A stretch of 64,000 nucleotides of DNA from assembly GCA_947623455.1 (NCBI GenBank), contig OX392532.1, positions 5,167,501-5,231,500 on the forward strand, written 5' to 3'. Source of the DNA: Mimachlamys varia. Taxonomy: Eukaryota > Mollusca > Bivalvia > Pectinida > Pectinidae. Positions 34,952 through 46,877 of the stretch are shown in pieces. The notes beneath the pieces were generated by a model. It was not told where the DNA came from. It made no database searches and saw nothing but the letters and a program-made list of their open reading frames with translations. Made by a program: the position numbers and the translations under genes. Position 1 is the first letter of the stretch, and every line of letters begins with the position of its first letter.

Positions 34952-37183
34952 GTAAAACTATCGGAAGCATATCACACAAACAACTGAGTTCATTACAACA
35001 CAATATTTGTTTTGTAAAGATAACATTTCTACAGAACACGGATACGGGGACATGTACAGCCGATACAGTACTATGTACGTACTGTCCGACCGGTCACTCT
35101 GTCAGCGGGACTGATGATAGTGCCCTTACTACACGATAAGAAGAAATGACGCCATTACTTTTGTCTTGATTTGTGGATGAAAAAGTGACCGAGTCAATTG
35201 ATATTCAATACATTGTTACAATGTATACCCGTGTTTATAAATACCGTATTTGACGCACACATACTATCAGCCTGTACAGATAGGTTTTAATAGGCCGTTT
35301 TGATACAATAACATGAACTCACATCAGTATATTGATGGAAGGTAAGACGTTAGTTTGTTGAACGTCACACCGATATCGAAAAGTATCCGTATTAGACCTG
35401 ACGCCAGTGATGGCCGTGTCTGAATGCTTGTATTGATTTAAATGTGAAAACAACTTTTGTCTAGCATCAAAAACAAAAATGAAATATTAAATTCATAAAA
35501 AATCAGTCATAGGCTAAATGTCTAAAACACGTCTAAATCTTAAATATTACACTCCATGAGCCAATATATATAAGTTCTTCGGACAACCCAAGGCAATGCT
35601 TATTGAGAATGCTTTTAAGGCAAATTGGTATTCAAATGATATTACAAAGCTTATCATTCAAAGGTATTTAGGTGTCTCCGCTTTTTAAAAATCAAATAAG
35701 AGAATCAAAATTGGTCAAAGGTTCCTTAAAGATGGCGAACGATGCATTGTTGATTTTGGTCGGTTTTCGTATCTAATTTGTTTTTCTGTTAGGGGAAATG
35801 TAAACTTAACACGATCACGCTTCAAGACTGAGTCGATAGTTTTTGCCATCTTTAAATTAAAAAAAGAAAAAAGAAATATACGATTTTTACAGAATAAGTC
35901 ATAAAATAAAATTGCTAACCTTATTTTCCTTCTGATACACACAACCTAAAGCAATTTGTTTTATTCGAGAATGCTTTTTAGCCATATTAACGGCTCAATA
36001 TTTTATCGAAATTCACTTATTTCGATGAAACTTTCCCCCAAATGAAACCTTTTGGGAATCAATATTTTTCATTTAGGTGAGATCGCTCATATTCCGTAAA
36101 GCCCATTCTTATTTAGAAATTGATTTTATGAGGAGTTAGAACGTTCTCCATATTGTATCAGGAGTACACAATCATATAACGTATCTGTATAAGTATATGC
36201 TATACCCAGCATGTCTTATAGTAATGGTCGTACAGTACCAGTACAAATGCGATTTAGGTATCTACTGTTTGGTGAGGTAAACCTAGCTTTAGACGAACAT
36301 TTTAATCTATTTTCACATGTGCATACACTTTTATTAGGTCCAAGCGAAATGTTAAGATTATGAAATGAATATTCATCTGTAGTTTGTTATTTTGATCAAA
36401 TCCTCTGCTTTTAATTGGACAAGAAAGAAGAGCATGCACACGTACTTTACACCAAGGGATTGATAGATTACCTGTTTCGATCTTCCCCTGCACCAAATGG
36501 CATTATTGACGATGAATCCATAAATTTTTGATAATTTAGCAATAGTTTTTGATACTCAACGCTATTATATACCTCTAGAAGTCGTCAAACTAGAAAAAAA
36601 AGATAATGATAAAAACATTTTGTTTTGCGATATATCGGACCAACGAAAACGAAAATGGGCGACGAGACAGAGAAGGCCGCTAATTGGCTGTATAACATAG
36701 TACAATTAACATGCGTGTCCTAGTATAATTAAGGTACCTTAACCACACGATTTGGATTTGTTTATACTGTGGTGTACTCTGTCCTCTGTAGCACCAACAT
36801 GACCTAATGATGATCTCAGAGATAACCCAGTAACTAACGCCACAGTGAGCCAGGATTTCCTCCCTGTAACTAACAGAGCGCAAGGCTTTCCTCCTACCCG
36901 GATACTTCTGACTCATACTTTAGGTCACCCAGGTAAAGTCACATCCCGTCTCCAGTACCAAATAACGTAAATTAATTTTCCAGACACAATTATGTTACAG
37001 TAACATACACTTCTGAAATGCATAAAAAGGTCATGCGAAGTTTGATCGAATTTATGAATTACAACAACCAGTCGACAGCTATATAGATTTTCATATAATG
37101 TATGTGCTAACGTTAAGTGGTAAGAGACGGTTTACTAATTTGACAAGTGAAAGTGAAAGCCCTCACAAAAACAGGTAAAATGG
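34952..37183. other. Upstream flank of LPMO gene A and spacer, no gene seen
   Basis: The first 120 bases still resemble the promoters of genes B and C, more weakly. Beyond that the DNA is AT-rich with short frames lacking domains (near 35715, 36302, 36680). Confidence 0.4.
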
Positions 37184-37245
37184 TGGCATAGTGGTCTAGA
37201 GGTAGGACGCCGGGCTCGTGATCGAAGGGTTGTCGTTCGCGTCTA
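37184..37245 (+). repeat. tRNA-derived SINE remnant
   Basis: TGGCATAGTGGTCTAGAGGT is a good tRNA-type RNA polymerase III A box. The B-box region (GGGTTGTCGTTCGCGTC) is degraded and no tRNA fold closes. The GGACGCCGGGCTCGTGATCG stretch resembles tRNA heads of molluscan SINEs. Not a functional tRNA. Confidence 0.5.
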
Positions 37246-37779
37246 GTAAAAGGCTGATATACTGCGTTCTGACAGCACCATAAATATATAGTATATGTTG
37301 GTCACACTCTTAAAACATTGTCAGTAAATTCTAAAGTTTAAAAGTCTAAAAAGTTGCTTTATGAATGTATGTTTGTTTGCTTTTTCCACAACCCTTCAAA
37401 AATAGACAAATGCAATGCAACGAAAACGATTATAAAATAAATGGGTCTATCTCATGAATAAAAATGATTTGTTTTTGTTGATTTATGCTTTTCTCCATGT
37501 ATTGATATTCACATGCTGCTCTTGTGTTTGTGTAATGACCGGGTTTCGTTGTCTCTGAAGTGTTGTGCCTACGATGGATTTAGTTTTAAAGCCTTTCCCA
37601 GTTAGTATTATAATGCAAGTAAGAGTGCTGTTCTAATATTTGGGAAGATATTATACAAACTTCAAATTAACCATAAACTCAACAACACTAGATAACACTG
37701 AACTAGTATAAACTTGTTGGATGTTGATAGAAAGATCTGAAATTCTAAAGACTCATCTGAAAAATACTAACCAAATAAT

Positions 37780-38160
37780 TACAATTTATAAAAGAAGGTT
37801 AGTATGCTATCTTTTTTTAGTAATATATACTGTTTGATAAAAAATGAAATACAAATATTTTGCAAGGGTTTTGTTACCTGTCCTGATAAGTGCTTCCGCA
37901 AATTCAGCCTCGTATGAAAACAAAAAACAAGCCAGCTACATGCAAGAGAAGAGTGGGGCACAGTTTGTTCCCATTGGAATGCCAACAGTCTGAGTCTGCT
38001 GGAAAATCTTTCCTCCGAACTCAATGATAATATTATCAACCAGGAATTCATTCATTCGTACTACATGTATATTGTCTTAAGTATATTTCACCTTAGCTTT
38101 TGTCGTGTTTTTCACAAAGTATGTTCGACGATAGCTCACTACCATATATTTGCAACAATA
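37780..38160 (-). pseudogene. Decayed reverse transcriptase fragment
   Basis: Minus-strand sequence corresponding to the region before and through the GIPMGTNCAP motif of the copy at 51900-52460. Extra insertions and frame breaks are present (for example a duplicated GTCTGAGTCTG step near 37988). Same family as 29340-31110. Confidence 0.65.
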
Positions 38161-38499
38161 TGCTCATTTAAAGTTCGACATGGAGTAAAACGGTATGTGA
38201 AAAATGCAAGGAACTATACATAGACCTTTTTTTATCTAAGTGTTATGCCACCAAAGAGGACACAAATATATTCATGGAACATGGTATTACTTCATTAGGA
38301 TCTGAAGTGGGTCTTTATATTGATAATCTTTTTCAAGAACATTTTGTGAGGATATTATTCTTCTGAAAGATGGTGTCAAGTTTTTGAAAATCGCATCCAA
38401 ACCTTTTATCAAAGAACTGAACGATCAGGGACACGTATAGAGACAACACAATGACGTAAGAAAAGAAAAAAGGCCATTCAAAAAACAAATCTTTAACGT

Positions 38500-38500
<1 letters not shown>

Positions 38501-38538
<38 letters not shown>
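38501..38538 (+). repeat. Uninterrupted poly(G) tract of 38 bases
   Basis: 38 consecutive G residues follow ACGTC. A tract this long in AT-rich DNA is unusual, can form G-quadruplexes, and its exact length is likely unreliable in sequencing. Confidence 0.95.
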
Positions 38539-38539
<1 letters not shown>

Positions 38540-38759
38540 GGTATCAACACATTCTATACACGAGGAGCGTTTCCATGGCTATTATACACTGAAGTCATAG
38601 TCGAATGATTTCACACTCTGTCTTAGACATATCGGAGATGAGACATCTTACATGACATATAAATAGCACAGGTGTAATGATATACCGTTAAAGTAATAAA
38701 TGTTGAATACAATAAAATGCATATTTCACGATGACATACGTGATAACAATACAGTTTAT

Positions 38760-39010
38760 TAAATGCTAACAGTATACCTGTGATTGAGAATGATGCCCTA
38801 ATCCTCCCCTTGAGGACGTGGCATTTATTTTAAGTGACAAAGATGTATTTAGCGGGTGCCGTCGATGAGCCAGAATACGCTTACTCTTTCGGAACACATG
38901 GTCTTTTTATCCTGTACTTTCATCAAGACTGTCTGTGCAATTCTCTCCATTGCTTATATTTTGTACCTTGTTTAATTCATTATGAGTTTGGATCATGTTA
39001 GTATTAACAC
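38760..39010 (+). mobile_element. Retroelement 3' tail fragment
   Basis: The ordered motifs GTGATTGAGAATGATGCC, CTTGAGGACGTGGCATTT, GTCGATGAGCCAGAATACGC, TACTCTTTCGGAACAC and TTATGAGTTTGGATCATG match the tail beside the reverse-transcriptase copy at 50396-50960. No coding remnant is attached. Confidence 0.65.
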
Positions 39011-39689
39011 TTCAGTAGTTTCTGATTTTGTCATTTACATATGATTACAATATAGTATTGTTACAATAGAATACCCATATTAGTTGATTTAAAAGGACCA
39101 CGAAGAAACATTAATTGTGCAGTACGGTGAATAACAAACATCATATAGTAGACAGAATGTAACATTGAACTTCACCAACATCGTTAAACATGACACATCG
39201 TTAACAATTTATAACGTATCTTCCAATGATCACTTTTATCAGGAATATATATATAAAAAATAGCGGGACGTTAAGTACACTACAGTGATAATGACACGAG
39301 AAACAGATCATGTACCACATATTACCATTGTTATGGTGACCCGGGGAAAGGTTGACATGCCTACTGATGTCATAGTCATGTATGTGCTCAAGTCCTACTC
39401 TGATATATATATATATATGTAGTCAAGTCTTACAAGTGTTTAGTAAGGCATTTCCGGTGGAAAACCTTAGTAACTAAGTGTATTACTCAACAATAGAAAC
39501 AATCCTTCATTTCATTAATATCAAAATGCATGCTATATATTAACTTGTATTTGGCTTGTTTATTAAGTCGTAACATATTGTTGTATTAGAATGCAATACA
39601 CATTTGCAGAGAGGCTTGACGCATACGTGTACCAAATCTTGCGACTTAATATTTTACACGCAGATAATAAAGAAACGAAATAAGATATG

Positions 39690-40880
39690 AAACGATATTA
39701 CAAACAGCCACACGCGTACAACCGATATTACAAACAACCACAAACATATAATCGATAAAACAATATTACAAACAACCACAAACGTACAACCGATAAAACA
39801 ATATAACATACAACCACAAACATACAACCGATAAAACGATATAACATACAGTCACATACATACAACCGATAGAACGATATTACAACAAACCACAAACGTA
39901 CAACCGATAAAACACTATTACAAACAACCACAAACATATAATCGATAAAACGATATTACAAACAACCACAAACGTACAACCGATAAAACACTATTACAAA
40001 CAATCACAAACGTATAACCGATAAAACGATATTGAAACAATCAAAACATACATCCTATATAACAAACAATCACAAACGTATAACCGATAAAACGATATTA
40101 AAACAATCAAAACATACATCCTATATTACAAACAATCACAAACATATAACCGATAAAACGATATTAAAACAATCAAAACATACATCCTATATTACAAACA
40201 ATCACAAACATATAACCGATAAAACGATATTAAAACAATCAAAACATACATCCTATATAACAAACAATCACAAACGTATAACCGATAAAACGATATTAAA
40301 ACAATCAAAACATACAACTTTTATTACAAACAACCACAAACGTATAACCGATAAAACGATATTAAAACAATAAAAAAATACAACCTATATTACAAACAAG
40401 CACAAACATACAACCGATAAAACAATATTAAAACAAACAAAACATACAACCTTAATTACAAACAACCACAAACCTATAACCCATAAAACGATATTAAAAC
40501 AATAAAAAAATACAACCTATATTACAAACAACCACAATCATACAGCCGATAAAACGATATTAAAAAAATCAAAACATACAACCTTATTACAAACAACCAC
40601 AAACATACAACCGATAAAACAATATTAAAACAATCAAAACATACAACCTTAATTACAAACAACCACAAACCTATAACCCATAAAACGATATTAAAACAAT
40701 CAAAACATACAACCTTTATTACAAACAACCACAAACATACAACCTTTATTACAAACAACCACAAACATACAACCTTTATTACAAACAACCACAAACGTAT
40801 AACCGATAAAACGATATTAAAACAATCAAAACATACATCCTATTTTACAAACAACCACAAACATACAACCGATAAAAACT
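39690..40880. repeat. AT-rich tandem array, about 66-bp unit
   Basis: The unit combines AACCGATAAAACGATATTAA, AACAATCAAAACATACA and a TTACAAACAACCACAAACGT half. The first part of the array (39690-40020) uses mainly the shorter half unit, about 45 bp. C and A dominate the plus strand; G is nearly absent except in CG. Frames on both strands follow the period and have no domain. Confidence 0.92.
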
Positions 40881-41025
40881 AAGATGATAAGGTAATGACG
40901 AAAATCAACAAACACTTTTTAAATGTGATAACATGTTGTATCGGATGAAGTTAGATACGTTTGACCGGTAACCATTTTCGAACATTTCGCCATTTTTGAC
41001 CAAACACAAGTCCATTTAAAAGTTG

Positions 41026-41290
41026 ATGTGTGGGGGTACGACGTCACCTCGGCATTAACGCGGATTAGTTCGGACACCATTGACTGGCAGGGGCGTCATT
41101 CCTAAATATCCCTTTATCAGTATCTTATAGAAATGTTATCGTCCCTGTACAAACATTGTACCGTAATGACCTCAATTGTTTGTGTACTACACTTCCGATT
41201 ATTTACTATAAATACCAGGAGTACATGTCTCTGTATACCAACAACTTCTACAGAAGGCGACAGTACAAGACACAGAGGACAGCAACGCTC
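41026..41290 (+). promoter_or_regulatory. Promoter region of LPMO gene B, conserved with gene C
   Basis: From GGGGGTACGACGTCACCTCG through ATTCCTAAATA, CCCTGTACAAACATTGTACC, the TATA box and GAAGGCGACAGTACAAGACA, the sequence matches the minus-strand region 49565-49275 upstream of gene C almost base for base. The shared block covers core promoter, upstream sequence and start of the untranslated exon. Confidence 0.8.
41207..41214 (+). promoter_or_regulatory. TATA box of LPMO gene B
   Basis: TATAAATA. The predicted untranslated exon 1 runs from about 41240 to the donor at 41331|41332 (GTAAAG|GTACGT). The acceptor before the coding exon ends at 41711. Confidence 0.75.
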
Positions 41291-41431
41291 AATTTGATAC
41301 TGAGGCTTAATAACTGAGACTTTTCGTAAAGGTACGTTAATATTAGAACCGTATAAACTCTTTAAAAGCTGTTCGGATCCTTGTTGCTTTATATTTTTGT
41401 CTGTTTTGTGTATGCAAATGACATTTCTTAT

Positions 41432-41600
41432 TGATTCTTAGGATTAGTTACTCTTCCAGAACACCTGGTCTTGTTCTTTTGTACTTTTACACGGGTATCA
41501 ATGTTAATTTTTCCTTTGTTCATATTTTCCCCTTGGTTAATCGTCTTTGAGTTTGGACTTTCGTTTTTGTTGACGCTTCGGTATTCTCTTTCTTTTCAAG
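41432..41600 (+). mobile_element. Retroelement tail inside the 5' intron of LPMO gene B
   Basis: TTACTCTTCCAGAACACCTG, CTTTTACACGGGTATCAATG, TTAATCGTCTTTGAGTTTGG and GACGCTTCGGTATTCTCTTTC match the tail family at 50810-50960 and 53020-53190. It lies between the untranslated exon and the coding exon. Confidence 0.65.
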
Positions 41601-41728
41601 ATTCAGTATATCAGGAAGTGACAATGTTTTACTTATTTACTTAATTGAGAATTTGGAATAAATGAAAGACTATTTTCTTGGTTAAATATTCGCCTGTCTT
41701 AAAATTTCCAGATACTTCACTACTCAGC

Positions 41729-43281
41729 ATGAATTTTGCAATCATGGTGACCCTGCTGATTTGTCTGACTTTGGGCGCATGGATATCTGGGGTCAGAGGT
41801 CATGGTCGACTGTTGGAGCCCCCGGGTCGGGCCAGTATGTGGAGGTTTGGCTACAACTCTCCGCCGAACTACGACGACAACCAACTCTTCTGTGGGGGGT
41901 TTAACGTGAGTTGGCATTCAATTTTGAAACAACATACTAATTTGGCTTCGATTGCAAAAAGGAACTATGAATAGTACCATTGCCAAAATAGAATGCAGTA
42001 CTTGATTTTATCAATTAAAGTTAACAACGTGTTGCCTTTCATTCATACCAAAGATAAATACAAATTGAAGTTAGAAATATAGTGAGATTGCAGAAAGATA
42101 ACAAAATTGTAGCTGTTTTGTCAAATTAGTTTAAAATAACGTTCCTTTCTAATCACTTTACAGCGTCAATGGAAAATCAATGGCGGAAAATGTGGTGTTT
42201 GCGGCGATCCTTGGAACGGACCACGTGAACACGAGGCTGGCGGGAGGTTTGCCACCGGAACTATTGTCCGCCATTACAGCGAGGGACAGACGATCACAGT
42301 CAACGTCCAGATAACGGCGTCCCACAAGGGTTACTTCGAGTTCCGACTGTGTCCTCACAACAACCCTAGTACCCGTGTGTCCCAGGCGTGTCTTGACCAG
42401 CATGTCCTACAACAGACTGACGGCAGTACTCGAGTGTACGAGGCCGGTCATCCCACCAATTATACAATCCATCTGAAACTTCCGGCTGGCGTCACGTGTT
42501 CTCAGTGTCTTCTTCAGTGGAAATACAACACAGGTCAGTGAGTTATTCAAAATGTTATAGATAAATATAGAAACCATCGGTGTTGTTTTACGTCAACCGG
42601 AAAGATTAATTTGTATCCATGTAGCTCCAAATTAAATTGTTCCATGTACCAACTTGTTTAAAGGGTAGAATCAATACAAATTAGACCAGGTTATAATGTA
42701 TATCTGAATAATGATGTTTTGACCCCGAGTCTGGATACTTCCACATACCATTCCTTTCTGAAATATGTTTAGACTATTAATGCTTAGCACTAATTTTATT
42801 ATAAAGTTACTTTTTATATTGTAACACATTGCTGTCATAAACTCATTACATATTATTTTATATTGATACAGGAAACTCGTACGGCTGTGACGGAAGCCAT
42901 TGCTGTGTGGGTTGTGGAGAACAAGAACAGTTTTACGGCTGTTCTGACGTCAGTATAGGATCCATTGGGGCTCCGTCAATTTCTGCTGGACAGACCCACA
43001 CATCAGGAAGTCACTACCAACAACCGGTCTCGGCTCAGCGCCAAGGATACATTCTTCAGAACATAAAGCCTGCTGGTTTTGTACCTCAGAACACATATCC
43101 CGTCGTTTCCGGTAATTTGTTTTCCGTTGGAACCGGAAGTCAGCTATGTAAAGCTACCTCTCGATACCGAGCCATATATCCGTACGCCGACCAGTACTGT
43201 GCGGTACAGTGTAGTAGAGGTAACTGTCCGGGACTACAGTACTGTACGTGGGCGTGTCGGAGGTTGTCAGGCGGCAAGTAA
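41729..43281 (+). CDS. AA15-like lytic polysaccharide monooxygenase, gene B (3 coding exons)
   Basis: Exons are 41729-41905, 42164-42533 and 42872-43281, 318 aa, with the same intron positions and phases (0, 1) as genes A and C. The signal peptide MNFAIMVTLLICLTLGAWISGVRG precedes mature HGRLLEPPGR, placing His1 for copper binding. PREHEAGGRF carries the likely second copper His. The domain ends in CCVGCGEQEQFYGC. The linker is the shortest of the three (about 75 residues, with QTHTSGSHYQQPVSAQRQG), and the six-Cys tail CKATSRYRAI...CTWAC is kept. The start is chosen by homology with C: an earlier in-frame ATG at 41678 lies before the splice acceptor. Predicted secreted chitin- or glycan-cleaving oxidase. 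The A-B pair is divergent; B and C converge. Confidence 0.92.
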
Positions 43282-43897
43282 CGTCTGCAGATACACGACG
43301 ACACTGGACATCTTCATCTTATTGCAAAATAGGAAAAATCCGTTTGTAATCGTATTTATATCCTCATTTACTGTGCATAATACCATAATGATTGTTTTAC
43401 ACACCCCTTTCCCCGTGTCATCATGACAGTGCCAAACACATATTAATATTTTTAAGTATCATACAAGATAGAATATTTTATCTGATGAAATTGTCAAATA
43501 TTTTCATCAGACCTTAGGTTATATATACATATGTACTGAGTTCACAATGATTTATATTGATAACCGTACTTATTAAACGGTTTGAGACTAGAACTGTTTA
43601 GTTACAGTTGAATGATTGATGACTTGATACTTTATCTAGGATAGTTTCAGCGCGATTGTAACTTTTTAAACAATACTTATTGGGCATAATACAGTTATGA
43701 TTGTATGTGTCATTATCACATCACCTTCGTTGTTTTGTATTTTACCGTTTCCTTTGAAGTCTTTTAGAATTAATTGGTAAAGGTGAGATATGTATCATTA
43801 CAATTTTTGTATTCAAGCATGCCATAACTTTTATTGTACTCATTGTCAAAACTTTTATACATCAGTCTATTTACGAAGAAACATTGACATGTTTCAT

Positions 43898-43903
43898 AAT
43901 AAA
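43898..43903 (+). promoter_or_regulatory. Candidate poly(A) signal of LPMO gene B
   Basis: AATAAA 617 bases after the stop codon. The intervening 43282-43897 shows no other gene and is presumed 3' untranslated sequence. Confidence 0.35.
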
Positions 43904-44590
43904 ATATTAAAGAATTACCAGATTTTGTCTTTTTAATGTATAAGCACAGTCAATCGGCAGCAACAATAGATCCGCTTAAAAACAGACTTGATAAACATTG
44001 TATTTTAATAAAAGAGCCAATATACTTTGTTAAACAAGTTAATATCTAAACTATCATATTTTATGTGAATTAAACATGGACTCTAATCTAATATGTATTA
44101 TGTAAATCGAAGTAACACACATGTAAGTTGTATCATATACTTTAAACAGCTTCCTGATATAATCATAGCAACTACCATAATTTTATGAAAATAGTATAAA
44201 CAAAATGTCGAAATCGAATTAACTAAGAGACCCCCTTATTGCCTACAATACGAAGACAGATGACCCTATCACACTGTCCGAGGTAACCGGAAGCTTGTAT
44301 ATAACGACAGTATCTGGTATACCATAACAGAGACAAGTCGAAATAGGTGAAATATGTTAGATAGTAGTCCTAGATATCCAGTACAGTACTTTTATCACTC
44401 TGCTTCGTTTTGTCAAATTATTTTCCTGATTTCAATGCTAAAAAATCTCAATCTATAAGAGATTGTCACTTTTCCGCCTAAACCGACCTAAGCTACGCGC
44501 TCGCTTGCCCGAGATAAAAATACAGGTAAAATGTCACGTGACCTTTTGTAAATCTCCAAGTACTAAAATACCTCGACCTCTACTTAAAGT
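43904..44590. other. Intergenic, no gene seen
   Basis: AT-rich spacer between LPMO gene B and the retroelement fragment that follows. Confidence 0.4.
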
Positions 44591-45000
44591 ACGACCAACA
44601 TGGGCAGCTTACTACTAAGTTATACAATAAACGTGACGATTTCAATTTTCCGATTTTTAACTTTCCATTTCTTGATAGTAATATTCCGGACTCTCCAACC
44701 TATGTCGCAGTTGATTCGTTATTCTAGGGCTTGCTCTAAATATCAAGATTTTCGTAATCGATGTGATGCTGAGAAAAACATTAACAACACAAGGATTAGA
44801 GAGATGAAGGTTAATCATAACTATGGGCAAGTTTTATGGTCGCCATCTTTGTCTCATTGAGAAATATTTTTATCTTTAACTGATATGAAGATGGAAGTTG
44901 TTTTATGCTCATTAGTGTGTTTACTTGTTGTGATTGATAATGCTGACTCGGTTATCGTTTTGAGGACTTGATGTTTACAATTAATAGGATGCCAGTCAAA
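44591..45000 (+). pseudogene. Reverse transcriptase C-terminal fragment with tail
   Basis: On the plus strand the codons following CATGGGCAGCTTACTACTAAG give KLYNKRDDFNF-, FPFLDSNIP- and QLIRYSRACSKYQDF-like pieces in shifted frames, matching the end of the polymerase region at 29531-29960. Tail motifs (TGCTCATTAGTGTGTTT, TTTTGAGGACTTGATGTTTAC) follow. Broken and inactive. Confidence 0.65.
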
Positions 45001-45039
45001 ATCCATGTTAATGTTTTCATAGAAAAAAAGTCAGAGAAT

Positions 45040-45190
45040 ACCAAAGCGTAAACAAAACCGTAATCCGAACACCAAATCGATTAAACTAGGGGCGAAATAT
45101 GAACAAAGAAAATATTTATATGTAGACCCTCGCAAAAATACAAGAGAATTAGACCATGCGTTCCGAAAGATGACACCCGCCATGTAAATC
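45040..45190 (-). mobile_element. Retroelement tail fragment
   Basis: In reverse orientation, motifs matching the family tail: ACCAAAGCGTAAACAAAACC, CGATTAAACTAGGGGC, GAACAAAGAAAATATT, CGTTCCGAAAGATGAC. Confidence 0.6.
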
Positions 45191-45269
45191 TAGAATGAAT
45201 TTCAGCAAACAAACTTTGAAAATAGTCTCAACATGGTCTGATCTGCACTGTTATACTGCTCAGTTTTTG

Positions 45270-45420
45270 GATTCTCACCTTTTGGCCACTAGCATCACTG
45301 AATAGTCCTTTGAGGACGAAACAGCTGTACAGTGCAGTTTAATTCATTTTTCGGCATGTTGTATCGATTACTAAATGTGCAGCACATGAGTGTGTTACGT
45401 CATCTTTTATAATACAGGGG
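45270..45420 (+). repeat. Dispersed repeat, copy 1 of 2
   Basis: CACCTTTTGGCCACTAGCAT, GAGGACGAAACAGCTGTA, TTTAATTCATTTTTCGGCAT and GTGTGTTACGTCATCTTTTA occur in the same order at 56543-56700. Both copies sit near reverse-transcriptase debris and may belong to the same or an associated element. Confidence 0.65.
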
Positions 45421-45519
45421 TATCAGTAAAACTGATAATTTTACATAGCAGAGTTAAAGTATGATGTTTGATGCTAAGGTTCGGATTGTTGATTGTTTTA
45501 AATAGCATAATAAATTAGA

Positions 45520-45700
45520 TAATACCAAAGCGTTAACAAAATCATAATCCAAACTCAAAATCGATTAAACCATGGGCAAAATATAAACAAAGGAAATATT
45601 AACATGGAGACCCTTGTAAAAGTACAAAAGAAAAGAATAAGACCAGGTGTTCCGGAAGAGTAAGCGTCTTCTGCTTCATCGTCGACATCCGCAATGTAAA
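45520..45700 (-). mobile_element. Retroelement tail fragment
   Basis: Second minus-orientation tail, with ACCAAAGCGTTAACAAAATC, CGATTAAACCATGGGC, GAAATATTAACATGGAGACC and GTTCCGGAAGAGTAAGCGTC. Confidence 0.65.
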
Positions 45701-46542
45701 TGCGACACCCGTCACATAAACTATTCCTGTTATAATTGAAATAGACTTGCTGCCGTTTAGGGTTCGCGTGTCTTTGTTCGGTAATTATATTGACGTACTT
45801 AATTAGCATAGCTGTATATAATGGAACAAAGGCCACTCCATTGTATGAAGAACAAGATTTTGTTTGGATTTAAAAATTGCTGAATAATTAATGATATCAC
45901 ATTGTCGTGACAGTGATTTTCTCAATCTAATGATAAGATATAAAATGTATTTGTTTCAGCTGTTTGAGAATTAAGGAACTTCTTTGTTGTCAAAAAAGAA
46001 ACTCCGGATTGCATTGCTCCAAATGTTCCCACACTTTCCTGGGAAATTCAAGAGTGTTGATAATAGGTAATATAATAAATAAAAAAATATATAAACGTTA
46101 CAATAAGTATTCAACCAAATTAGAGTTTCCGGCAAAAGTTGGTCCATTCTACATGTACGTTCATTTTGCTATCAAAACATATAAGGATTAAAAATGTTAC
46201 CATGTTATCGTGTCTCTGTTCTACATAATAACATGGAACGTTGAACTTTGATCCTGTTCTGATCGATTGGTATGCTTTTCATACTTCGTCTATGTGTGTT
46301 GACGGGGAATAGCAGTGTGTTGGGGATTTTCAGGTTTTGTGATACGAAAATTGTTTTTATGTTGATACAGTGCTGGATATTTACGTTTCTTTTTCCTTGT
46401 TTAACAGTTACAAAACGTTATACATATTGTTTTTAATTACATTCATCTGACATATTGACGGTCTTTGAGAAATGATTTAACCTATATTTATATGGTTCTC
46501 TTGGTAATTAATACAAAAAGCCTAAACATATATTTTTAAAGT
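45701..46542. other. Intergenic, no gene seen
   Basis: AT-rich spacer upstream of the end of LPMO gene C. Short frames near 45555-45836 and 45964-46191 lack domains. Confidence 0.4.
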
Positions 46543-46548
46543 TTTATT
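46543..46548 (-). promoter_or_regulatory. Candidate poly(A) signal of LPMO gene C
   Basis: AATAAA on the minus strand about 330 bases beyond the stop codon of gene C, a similar distance to that in gene A. Confidence 0.4.
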
Positions 46549-46877
46549 GTAAAAAAAATTGTAAAGTTCAACAAAATCGCATTCTCTACAAAAAATGCAT
46601 GCTACAATATAATGTACATACTCATAGAATTACGGTAAAAACACATAGAAAACATATAAAAAGACGTTGCATCAATATCATTTTCAAAACGTATCGTTCA
46701 GAGCAATGTGATATTAGGTTGTATTATGCATATGATCATTATTAATGTAAAAAACGGATATCCAAGAATATGACCAAATACGGGAGAATAAAAAAATAAA
46801 GAGATGTAAATGTGTAGTAACTAGAACATTGAGCGTAACGTTAACTCACAGAACTAGATAGCGCAAGGTTACAGTCA

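Noticed and set aside
37184..37245. Functional tRNA gene
   Set aside because: Only the A box is good; the B box and acceptor stem do not form, so a SINE remnant is more likely.
41678..41728. Upstream ATG extending LPMO gene B
   Set aside because: It lies before the predicted splice acceptor at 41711 and would place residues ahead of the signal peptide; genes A and C have no counterpart.
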